From assembly GCA_945883885.1 (NCBI GenBank), contig CAMCYM010000097.1:1-6605 (forward strand): DNA of 6,605 nt, written 5' to 3'. This document shows, piece by piece, positions 1 through 5,731 of this stretch; the first letter of the stretch is position 1, and each line of letters starts with the position of its first letter. Origin of the DNA: Chryseobacterium gleum (GTDB lineage Bacteria; Bacteroidota; Bacteroidia; Flavobacteriales_D; Sanyastnellaceae). The notes beneath the pieces are model-generated. The model did not search any database, was not told where the DNA came from, and saw only the letters and a list, made by a program, of their open reading frames with translations. Position numbers and translations under genes: made by a program.

Positions 1-436
1 GCTGCGCGGATTCTGTTTCAGTCAAGTCGAGGACGGCCAACGCTTCGAGGGCACCTGTGAGGAAGGGATTCAGCACGGCAGCAACGGACACACTGGTGAG
101 CGTGCGCAGGGTGCGTGCTGCTGATTCCGGTTCGAAGGAATCGAAAGGAAGGGACACCAGGTAATCGAGTTGCGCAGCCCCCGGTGCGAAGGCTCCTTGC
201 GGCGTTCTGTTGCAAATCAGGTACACCGCTGGCCCGTCGTGTGTTTCGCGGTGCCGGTAGATGGGGTGTGACGAGGCCCCTTCTGGCTGCGCAATCTCCC
301 AATCCAGGAAGTGCATCAAATCCCAGCCTAAAGCCCAATTCAAATCCCACCCCAAGCGGTGCGGGCCTACGTGGCTCGACACGCCGATCAGGTGAAAGTC
401 ACACGCATCTTCAAAATCCGCTTCAATCCGCGCCAT
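1..436 (-). CDS. IPExxxVDY-family protein, N-terminal part (gene runs off the left end)
   Basis: The reading frame starts at ATG 436 and stays open to base 1, giving 145 residues of an incomplete protein. The function of this small Bacteroidota family is not known to me. Identification rests on two things. The N-terminus (residues 6-40, including DFEDACDFHLIGVSSHVGP) resembles the family pattern in which an acidic DDF-like start leads into LIAIHS and a short helix. Residues 84-92 read APGAAQLDY, which lines up with the naming motif IPExxxVDY but keeps only Pro, Asp and Tyr. Position agrees: in many Bacteroidota this gene directly follows rnc, and pyk often comes next, beyond this window. ATG 436 is the only ATG, GTG or TTG codon between the in-frame rnc stop and the conserved start region; the gap to rnc is 27 bp, so cotranscription is likely. 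The protein is rich in Trp around residues 30-46. No signal peptide or membrane segment is visible. Confidence 0.75.
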   Translation of the reverse strand, partial: MARIEADFEDACDFHLIGVSSHVGPHRLGWDLNWALGWDLMHFLDWEIAQPEGASSHPIYRHRETHDGPAVYLICNRTPQGAFAPGAAQLDYLVSLPFDSFEPESAARTLRTLTSVSVAAVLNPFLTGALEALAVLDLTETESAQ

Positions 437-463
437 CAGGGGCGAAGATACCCCGAAAACGCA

Positions 464-1759
464 TCAGCTTTCGGAGGAACTGCTCTCGCCTTCGGGCTTG
501 GGCCGCCGGCGTCCACCCCTTCGGTTCCCGCTGCGTGGCTTCTTTTCTTCCTCCGTTGCTGGGGCGGCATCCGAGACGAGGACTTCAACCGGAGCCTCTT
601 CCGCAGTGGTGCGGGCTTCGGCGCGCTTTCGCACGCGATCTCGGATGCGTTCTCGGCGCGGTGCCGCTTCTGGCGTGGCCTCTGCAGCCGGGGTCACCGG
701 AGGTGCTACTTCCGCAGGGGCGGTTGCACGGGGCTCGCGGGGTGGCCGCGGTGCACGTGGCTCCTTCGTTTCCTTCGTCTCCTTCGGCGCTCCCTGCGTG
801 GCGGGGGTCTCATCTGCAGCCGGAGTTACCCGCGTGGATCGGCCTGCCCGGGCAGGACGTTCGCGCCGGCGGGAGGCGTCCGACCGATCCGACCGATCCG
901 ACCGTTCTGAGCGTCCCGACCGTTCTGAGCGTTCCGACCGTTCCGACCGTTCTGAGCGTTCCGACCGTTCTGAGCGTTCGGAGCGTTCGGAGCGTTCTGG
1001 TTCCTCGGAACGCTTGGGCCGCACAGGCTCTGGGGCTTGTTCTCGGTCGTACACAGCCTTCCAAGCTTGTCGAGCTGCCACTTGTTCGGCGTCCTTTTTC
1101 GAGCGCCCAAACCCCGTCCCCATGACCTTTCCCCCGATGCGAACCTCCATGTCGTAGCCGGACCCGTCGCTGAGTTCACGGACCACGCGGAATTCGATGG
1201 TTTGTTTGCCGCGCTGCGCCCAGTGGTGGAGGTTCGACTTGAAGTCCACCGTTTCGTGGATCTTGTCGATGGCACCGTGCTTGCGGAGCATGCTGAGTAC
1301 CGCAGTCCGCGTGGCTTCGAACCCGTGGTCGAGGTACATGGCGCCGATCAAGGCCTCCAACGCATTGCCGATGACAGTCTCTTGGACATCGGACCGGCGC
1401 ATCTTTGAGGTGATGAACCGGGGCAATCCGAGGCGTGTTCCCAGCAGATTCAAAGTCTTCCGATTGACAATCTTCGATTTGCGCTGGGTCAACGCCCCTT
1501 CTTGCTCGGTAGGGAATTGGCGGAAAAGGAATCCGGCCACCACGAGGTCTAGGACTGTATCTCCCAGGAATTCAAGCCGTTCATTCGACATGCGACCGGA
1601 GGTGTCTCCGTCGAGCATGGAGGCATGGCGGAGAGCTTCGTCGTAAAAGCTCCGATTGCGCACTTTCAGGCCAAACTCCTTCCGAAGCATGGCGTCGAGG
1701 TCTTTCGGGATTCCGCCCCCAGTTCCCCACGTCTTCAGCCGCTGCCAGACCCCCCACAT
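464..1759 (-). CDS. rnc: Ribonuclease III with a long Arg/Ser/Glu-rich C-terminal tail
   Basis: Endoribonuclease that cuts double-stranded RNA, matures rRNA and degrades structured transcripts in the cytoplasm. The protein is 431 residues counted from ATG 1759. The RNase III domain (about residues 18-165) carries NERLEFLGD at 59-67, with acidic residues E60, E63 and D67. The second metal-binding motif, GNALEALIGAMYLD (131-144), has Asn132 where many family members have Asp, and keeps E135. A double-stranded-RNA-binding domain covers about 172-237 and has the typical GRSKKDAEQ near its end. Usual family length is about 220-250 residues, so residues 239-431 are an extra tail: Arg-Ser-Glu/Asp triplets (250-293), a KETKETKE stretch, an Ala/Pro-rich part, a basic cluster (368-383) and a terminal NRRGGRRRPK followed by acidic/Ser residues. 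A GTG one codon upstream (1762) is also possible. It lies 12 bp after fabF, so the two are probably cotranscribed. The tail looks disordered; a role in RNA binding or localisation is inference. Confidence 0.95.
   Translation of the reverse strand: MWGVWQRLKTWGTGGGIPKDLDAMLRKEFGLKVRNRSFYDEALRHASMLDGDTSGRMSNERLEFLGDTVLDLVVAGFLFRQFPTEQEGALTQRKSKIVNRKTLNLLGTRLGLPRFITSKMRRSDVQETVIGNALEALIGAMYLDHGFEATRTAVLSMLRKHGAIDKIHETVDFKSNLHHWAQRGKQTIEFRVVRELSDGSGYDMEVRIGGKVMGTGFGRSKKDAEQVAARQAWKAVYDREQAPEPVRPKRSEEPERSERSERSERSERSERSERSERSERSGRSERSDRSDRSDASRRRERPARAGRSTRVTPAADETPATQGAPKETKETKEPRAPRPPREPRATAPAEVAPPVTPAAEATPEAAPRRERIRDRVRKRAEARTTAEEAPVEVLVSDAAPATEEEKKPRSGNRRGGRRRPKPEGESSSSES
881..997. repeat. Tandem 9-bp repeat, 13 units, inside the rnc tail
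   Basis: Thirteen consecutive 9-base units, such as cgaccgttc, tgagcgttc and ggagcgttc on the plus strand, encode Ser-Arg-Asp/Glu triplets of the RNase III tail on the minus strand. Two unit variants alternate over part of the array, giving a local 18-bp period. Because the unit length is a multiple of three and most readings lack stops, the array helps keep several other frames open and creates long false open frames on both strands. Unit number is likely to vary between strains by slippage, which would keep the rnc frame intact. Confidence 0.9.
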
Positions 1760-1771
1760 CACTGCACGACC

Positions 1772-3028
1772 TTAAGAAAACGCTTTGAAAATCACGGATG
1801 CATTGTGCCCGCCGAAACCGAAGGTGTTCGAAAGGGCCGCTCGAACGTGCCGCTTGCGGGCCACGTTGAACGTGAAGTCCAGCTTCGGGTCCAACTGGTC
1901 GTCCGTATGCTCGTGGTTGATGGTCGGAGGAACGATGCCCTCGCAGACGGCATAGATCGATGCGATGGCCTCGACGGCTCCGGCGGCACCGAGGAGGTGT
2001 CCGGTCATCGATTTGGTCGAAGAAATGTTCAGTGCATACGCGTGGTCCCCGAAGACCCCTTGGATGGCAAGGGTCTCTGCGATATCGCCGAGGGGAGTCG
2101 AGGTGCCGTGCACATTCACGTAGTCGATGTCTTCGGGCACCATGCCTGCATCCGACAAAGCAGCACGCATCACATTCTTCGCGCCCAAGCCTTCGGGGTG
2201 GGGCGCCGTGAGATGGTACGCGTCGGCACTCATTCCGCCGCCGGCCATTTCGCAGTAGATGTGGGCTCCCCGTGCGAGGGCGTGGTCAAGGGATTCTAAG
2301 ATGATGGCCCCTGCGCCTTCACCGAGGACAAAGCCGTCGCGTGTGGCATCGAACGGACGGGAGGCCGTTTCTGGGCTTTCGTTCCGGGTGGACAACGCCT
2401 TGAGCGCATTGAATCCCCCGATTCCGCCTTCGGTGATGGCCGCCTCAGAGCCCCCGGAGACGATGACATCGGCTTTGCCGAGGCGGATGTAGTTGAAAGC
2501 GTCGATGAGCGCATTCGTCCCGCTCGCACAAGCACTCACGGTGCAGAAGTTCGGACCCCGGAAGCCGTGCCGCATGCTGATGTGGCCTGCGGCGATGTCC
2601 GAAATCATCATCGGAATGAAGAACGGCGAAAAGCGCGGTGTGCCGTCGCCCCGATGAAACTCCCGGGCTTCGTGCATGAAGGTCGCGAAGCCGCCGATGC
2701 CGGAGCCCCAAATGACCCCGACACGGTCGTGGTCCACCGGGGGATGTTCGCCATCAAGACCGGCATCGCGCAGCGCCTCGTCCGCAGACACCACGGCGTA
2801 CTGCGTGAAGAGGTCCATTTTGCGCGCATCCTTCCGGTCGATGAACTGCTCCACGTCAAACCCCTTCACCTCACAGGCGAACTGGGTCTTGAACAAGGCG
2901 GCATCAAACCGTGTGATGGGGCCTGCGCCGCTTTTGCCGGCAAGGAGGCCCGCCCAATACGCCCGGGCATCGTTTCCGAGGGGGGTGATGGCCCCGATGC
3001 CCGTGACGACAACCCGCTTCAACTCCAT
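1772..3028 (-). CDS. fabF: 3-oxoacyl-[acyl-carrier-protein] synthase II (KAS II)
   Basis: Condenses malonyl-ACP with a growing acyl-ACP in the elongation cycle of type II fatty acid synthesis, in the cytoplasm. The protein has 418 residues, close to the usual 410-420. It begins with the family start RVVVTGIGAITPLG. The active-site Cys167 lies in TVSACASGTNALIDA, and the two catalytic His residues are H307 (VNVHGTSTPLGD) and H344 (KSMTGHLLGAAGA), with the conserved Lys339. The C-terminal NTFGFGGHNAS motif is at 401-411. All catalytic residues are present, so it should be active. The start at ATG 3028 fits the family N-terminus; no clear Shine-Dalgarno sequence precedes it. It follows acpP by 12 bp and precedes rnc by 12 bp, which suggests one transcript, and places it beside the gene for its own carrier substrate. 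FabB (KAS I) is a less likely label because of the FabF-type length, motifs and acpP linkage. Confidence 0.97.
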   Translation of the reverse strand: MELKRVVVTGIGAITPLGNDARAYWAGLLAGKSGAGPITRFDAALFKTQFACEVKGFDVEQFIDRKDARKMDLFTQYAVVSADEALRDAGLDGEHPPVDHDRVGVIWGSGIGGFATFMHEAREFHRGDGTPRFSPFFIPMMISDIAAGHISMRHGFRGPNFCTVSACASGTNALIDAFNYIRLGKADVIVSGGSEAAITEGGIGGFNALKALSTRNESPETASRPFDATRDGFVLGEGAGAIILESLDHALARGAHIYCEMAGGGMSADAYHLTAPHPEGLGAKNVMRAALSDAGMVPEDIDYVNVHGTSTPLGDIAETLAIQGVFGDHAYALNISSTKSMTGHLLGAAGAVEAIASIYAVCEGIVPPTINHEHTDDQLDPKLDFTFNVARKRHVRAALSNTFGFGGHNASVIFKAFS

Positions 3029-3040
3029 GGGAGTAGGCGA

Positions 3041-3277
3041 TTACTTCACGTTCGCGGAGATGTACTCCACGGCTTGGCCGACGGTGCTGATCTTCTCCGC
3101 TTGGTCGTCCGGAATGGCGATGTTGAATTCCTTCTCGAACTCCATGATCAGTTCGACGGTATCGAGCGAATCAGCGCCCAAATCGTTCGTGAAGCTGGCC
3201 TCCAACGTGACTTCCGCAGCATCCACTCCCAGCTTGTCGACGATGATCGCCGTGACTTTTTCTTGAATCTCAGACAT
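3041..3277 (-). CDS. acpP: Acyl carrier protein
   Basis: Carries growing acyl chains as thioesters on a 4'-phosphopantetheine arm during fatty acid synthesis. The protein is 78 residues, normal for AcpP, and strongly acidic. The attachment Ser37 lies in the classic GADSLD motif at 34-39, followed by the helix II sequence TVELIMEFEKEFNIAIPDDQAEKI that contacts partner enzymes. The start is set at ATG 3277 (MSEIQEKVTAIIVDKLG) because this matches the family N-terminus. The frame is open for 13 more codons upstream, but that extension would reach the probable promoter and does not look like ACP. fabF follows after 12 bp, so carrier and condensing enzyme are most likely made from one message. It is the first gene of its group, about 83 bp after the end of the previous gene. 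Confidence 0.97.
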   Translation of the reverse strand: MSEIQEKVTAIIVDKLGVDAAEVTLEASFTNDLGADSLDTVELIMEFEKEFNIAIPDDQAEKISTVGQAVEYISANVK

Positions 3278-3302
3278 GGCCAAAGGGTTCGTTATCGGGG
3301 CG

Positions 3303-3310
3303 CAAAGTAA
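3303..3310 (-). promoter_or_regulatory. Possible Bacteroidota-type -7 element upstream of acpP
   Basis: On the minus strand this site reads TTACTTTG, close to the Bacteroidota -7 consensus TAnnTTTG with one mismatch (second base). It lies in the relatively AT-rich gap between the nitroreductase gene and acpP, 25 bases before the acpP ATG. A -33 TTG at the usual distance is not evident. This would be the promoter of the acpP-fabF-rnc group; the call rests on motif and position only. Confidence 0.35.
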
Positions 3311-3360
3311 CTGCAACCCACTTCAATTTTCGGTTAACGTTGGGAACTTTTGTGTGGCCT

Positions 3361-4054
3361 TCAGCGTGGTTCCCCCGGTTTTTCAGGGTATTCGACCACG
3401 AGTTCGTGGAAAGGTTTGCGCTGAATGTCAGGCACCCGGCATCCTTCTGCGGGGTATCCGATGGGCAGCAAGAGGTAGGCTTTCTCGTGTTCTGGCCGCC
3501 CCAAAAATCCGACCGACGAAGTCCATCGGAGAGGGTGTGTGGGTCAAGCAGCACAGACCTGCATGGTGCAGCGCAGCGATGAGCATGCCCACGGCAATGC
3601 CGGTAGATTCCGCCACATAGTAGTTCCTGGTGCGTGTGCCATCGGCCTCAGGTTCCCAGGATTTCCGAAAAACGACCACCAGCGCGGGGGCCTTTTCCAG
3701 GTGGGGCTTGTTGTAGTCGGTGCCCAAGGGCCTGAGTTCCCGAACCCAGTCCTCGGGCATGCGCCCGTGGTAGTTCAAGTACTCCTCGCGCTCAGCGGCT
3801 TCGCGGATGGAACGCTTGATGCTGAGGTCGGTGACGATGCAGAACGTATACGGCTGCTTGTTTGCGCCGGAAGGGGCAGTGCATGCGGCGGCAATGCAGG
3901 ACCGAAGGACGTCGAGTGGGACAGGTTCTGCGGAAAAGTCCCGGACCGAGCGCCGCTGTGCTAAGCTGGAAGCAAATTCCTGTGCGCGAGCCTCCATTTC
4001 GGGCTCGGGGAGCCTTCGGAAGGGCAACGGGATGGTGGCAAAACCGTGGTCCAT
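3361..4054 (-). pseudogene. Iodotyrosine deiodinase-like nitroreductase, split by an apparent one-base frameshift
   Basis: FMN-dependent oxidoreductase of the nitroreductase superfamily, most like the iodotyrosine deiodinase (IYD) branch. From ATG 4054 the frame gives PLPFRRLPEPEM at the N-terminus, the FMN-phosphate-type motif RRSVRDFS (34-41), APSGANKQPYTF (60-71), and HTPSPMDF (172-179). Residues E91, Y95 and K116 match in spacing the IYD lid residues that bind halotyrosine. The frame then loses family similarity and stops at 3428-3430. Removing one base in the G run (plus-strand CCCC at 3499-3502, next to AAAAA) restores the expected ending, with GRPEHEKAYLLLPIGYP and RKPFHELVVEYP, and a stop at 3361-3363, giving about 230 residues, the normal length. 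Either the gene is newly broken or the base is a homopolymer sequencing error. It starts 23 bp after the mlaF-like gene, so it is probably in that transcript. The exact substrate is inferred. Confidence 0.85.
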
Positions 4055-4077
4055 GCGGAAAAGGTAGTGCGCAGGAC

Positions 4078-4836
4078 TCAGGTTCCGTGCGCGCTGCGCA
4101 CCTGCCGCATCAACGCCGAAGCGAATACGAAGTCTTCAAGTTCGCGCGGCCCGCCGGCCAGCAGCTCCTCGCGCGTTCCATTCCACAGGATGCGCCCCTC
4201 GTGTACGAAGTGGACCCGGTCGCTTGCCTCCATGACGCTGTTCATGTCGTGGCTGACAACCACGGTGGTCATGGCGAACTCGCGGGTGAGTTCCCGGATG
4301 AGTTTGTCGATGACAATGGCGGTTTGGGGGTCGAGGCCGCTGTTCGGCTCGTCACAAAAGAGGTACTTCGGATTCAGTGCGATGGCGCGGGCGATGCCGA
4401 CCCGCTTCTTCATGCCGCCGCTGATCTCGGCCGGGTAGCGCGCCCCCGCTTTCTCTAGTTCCACGCGGCGCAGGCATTCGGCGGCGCGGTCGCGGATGTG
4501 CGCCTCGTCTTGGCCGCTGAACATCCGCAGCGGGAAGCGCACGTTTTCTTCGACGGTCATGGAATCGAAGAGCGCCCCGCCTTGGAAGAGCATCCCGATT
4601 TCTTGACGAACGGTGACGCGTTCCGCCCGGTCGAGCGCGGTGAAATTGCGGCCGTCGAAATGCACGGAGCCGCTGTCCGGTTCGAACAGGCCCACGATGC
4701 ACTTCGTAAGGACTGACTTTCCGCTGCCGCTTCGGCCGATGACGCAGCTGACTTCCCCGGGCAGAAAGCGGGCATCGATGCCGCGCAGGACCGGCTGGTC
4801 TCCGAAGGATTTGGTCAGCCCCTTTACTTCAATCAT
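4078..4836 (-). CDS. mlaF: MlaF-like ABC transporter ATP-binding protein
   Basis: ATPase subunit that energises lipid transport between the inner and outer membrane, acting with an MlaE-type permease on the cytoplasmic face. The protein has 252 residues, normal for the family. Visible motifs in order: Walker A GRSGSGKS (34-41), Q-loop at Q85 in MLFQGGALFDSMTV, signature ISGGMKKR (138-145), Walker B with catalytic E163 in LFCDEP, D-loop SGLDP (166-170), and switch H196 in VVSHDM. The SGGMKKRVGIARAIALNP form and NSGLDPQ are typical of the MlaF/Mkl group rather than of drug or amino-acid importers. It starts 9 bp after the mlaE-like stop, consistent with a paired operon. MlaD-like and MlaC/MlaB-like genes are not next to it here. 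Bacteroidota homologues are less studied than E. coli MlaF, so the transport direction is not implied. Confidence 0.93.
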   Translation of the reverse strand: MIEVKGLTKSFGDQPVLRGIDARFLPGEVSCVIGRSGSGKSVLTKCIVGLFEPDSGSVHFDGRNFTALDRAERVTVRQEIGMLFQGGALFDSMTVEENVRFPLRMFSGQDEAHIRDRAAECLRRVELEKAGARYPAEISGGMKKRVGIARAIALNPKYLFCDEPNSGLDPQTAIVIDKLIRELTREFAMTTVVVSHDMNSVMEASDRVHFVHEGRILWNGTREELLAGGPRELEDFVFASALMRQVRSAHGT

Positions 4837-4845
4837 ATCTGAAAA

Positions 4846-5583
4846 TCAGCTGAGGAGAAGCTGTGTGAGGACCAAATTTGCCACCATCACCACCACCACG
4901 CTCCAGACCACGCCCCGGGTAGCCGCCGCTCCGACCTCCAGCGCGCCTCCTTGCGCGTAAAACCCATGGTACCCGGGCACGCTTGTGAGGATGAAGGCGA
5001 AGACGGTCGTTTTTGACAGCGCATAGACCACATCGAACGCCTTGAAATCGATGCGCATGCCGTACTCGAAATCTGCCATGCTGCTCACCCCGGTGGCCAG
5101 CGCGACGACCGTACCGGAAGCAATGCCCAGCACCATGCTCATCACCACCAGGAAAGGAATGATGAGGATGCCCGCTGCGATCTTCGGCAAAATCAAGTGG
5201 TTCGCGCTGTTGATGCCCATGATTTCCAGTGCGTCGATTTGCTCGGTGACGCGCATGGTGCCGATTTGGGAAGCAATTGCGGAGCCCACCTTTCCGGCCA
5301 GGATGACCGGAATCAGGGTAGGGCTGAATTCAAGGATCATGGTCTGCCGCACGGTGAAGCCGACCGTGTAGTCGGGGATCCAGCCGCTGATTTGGTGAGC
5401 CGTTTGCAAGCAGATGACGGCCCCCATGAATACGCTGAGCAGGGCGACGATGCCGAGGGACTGCAGGCCGATGGCTTCGAGTTCTGCGACGAGCAAGCGC
5501 CAGAACACTTTGCCGCGCGCGGGCCGTTGAAAGACCGCGCCCATCAGCCGCGTGAAGCGTCCGAGATGGTAAAGCACCCGCAT
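4846..5583 (-). CDS. mlaE: MlaE/YrbE-family ABC transporter permease
   Basis: Inner-membrane permease of a lipid-transport ABC system; it pairs with the ATPase encoded 9 bp downstream. The protein has 245 residues, close to the usual length of about 250-260. Family marks include ELEAIGLQSLGIVALLSVFMG (34-54), the coupling motif GTMRVTEQIDALEIMG (108-123) and GYHGFYAQGGALEVGAAATRG (204-224). About five hydrophobic stretches are visible (roughly 40-60, 90-107, 137-165, 192-204 and 224-244). ATG 5583 was chosen because MRVLYHLGRFTRLMGAVFQRP fits the usual amphipathic start. The frame stays open far upstream to 6162, but that part lies over manC on the other strand and has no family similarity. 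A GTG two codons upstream (5589) is a less likely start. The gene faces away from the lipoprotein-manC pair across a 40-bp gap. Confidence 0.93.
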   Translation of the reverse strand: MRVLYHLGRFTRLMGAVFQRPARGKVFWRLLVAELEAIGLQSLGIVALLSVFMGAVICLQTAHQISGWIPDYTVGFTVRQTMILEFSPTLIPVILAGKVGSAIASQIGTMRVTEQIDALEIMGINSANHLILPKIAAGILIIPFLVVMSMVLGIASGTVVALATGVSSMADFEYGMRIDFKAFDVVYALSKTTVFAFILTSVPGYHGFYAQGGALEVGAAATRGVVWSVVVVMVANLVLTQLLLS

Positions 5584-5588
5584 GGCCA

Positions 5589-5596
5589 CGAAGGTA
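5589..5596 (-). promoter_or_regulatory. Possible -7 element for the mlaE group
   Basis: On the minus strand the bases read TACCTTCG, matching the Bacteroidota TAnnTTTG element at all but one conserved base. Five bases separate it from the mlaE ATG, so a transcript starting at the usual distance would have almost no leader. No convincing -33 TTG is seen. The only evidence is the motif and its place in a very short divergent gap. Confidence 0.3.
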
Positions 5597-5610
5597 CACG
5601 CGGGGCGGCG

Positions 5611-5618
5611 TAAATTCG
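5611..5618 (+). promoter_or_regulatory. Possible -7 element for the lipoprotein-manC pair
   Basis: The plus strand reads TAAATTCG, again one base away from TAnnTTTG, in the only AT-rich patch of a GC-rich gap. It also ends five bases before the ATG of the lipoprotein gene, mirroring the arrangement on the other strand. The two elements are 14 bases apart, so polymerases at the two promoters would probably compete. No clear -33 element was found. Confidence 0.3.
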
Positions 5619-5623
5619 GGGCG

Positions 5624-5731
5624 ATGAAGCATTCGCTCCTGCTCCTGCTCGCCCTTACCCTGCTTGTGGCAGGGGGGTGCAGCACCTCGAAGAAGTGCCC
5701 GGACTGCCCGAAATGGTCGGTCGCACGATGA
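5624..5731 (+). CDS. Small Cys-containing lipoprotein, 35 residues
   Basis: The frame from ATG 5624 encodes 35 residues with a short lipoprotein signal peptide: MKHS, a Leu-rich core (residues 5-15), and LLVAGGC, with Cys19 as the likely lipidated residue. The Ala at -3 is a weaker fit than the usual Leu, but the pattern is acceptable. The mature peptide would be only 17 residues: CSTSKKCPDCPKWSVAR, with a CPDC (CxxC) pair at 25-28. Its stop TGA overlaps the manC ATG (ATGA at 5728-5731), which suggests translational coupling. Short lipoproteins of this style occur in Bacteroidota, but I do not recognise a named family and give no function. The frame is short, so it could be a leader that mainly couples translation to manC, yet the signal sequence argues for a real protein. 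The Lys after Cys, and lack of Asp at +2, give no clear sorting signal. Confidence 0.7.
   Translation: MKHSLLLLLALTLLVAGGCSTSKKCPDCPKWSVAR

Noticed and set aside
115..1157. Long plus-strand open frames (115-1125, 359-910, 498-1157)
   Set aside because: They lie opposite rnc and the IPExxxVDY-family gene; their length comes from high GC and the 9-bp repeat, and the products show only low-complexity Arg/Ser/Pro sequence.
1760..1762. GTG start for rnc one codon upstream of ATG 1759
   Set aside because: The adjacent ATG is the more usual codon and nothing favours GTG; the difference is a single residue.
3278..3316. 13-codon N-terminal extension of acpP from 3316
   Set aside because: AcpP proteins begin at the MSEIQEK-like start; the extension would cover the probable promoter and has no ACP features.
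3278..3360. Possible terminator hairpin between the nitroreductase gene and acpP
   Set aside because: Only a 5-bp pairing (gggtt/aaccc) with a loop of about 25 bases was found, with no following T run.
3428..3498. The C-terminus of the unshifted nitroreductase frame as a real protein end
   Set aside because: The sequence after the G run has no similarity to the family, while the neighbouring frame carries the expected conserved ending.
3499..3507. Programmed ribosomal frameshifting in the nitroreductase gene
   Set aside because: The T5-G4 run is slip-prone, but restoring the frame needs a base to be skipped, there is no known +1 signal or stimulator visible, and the family is not known to use recoding.
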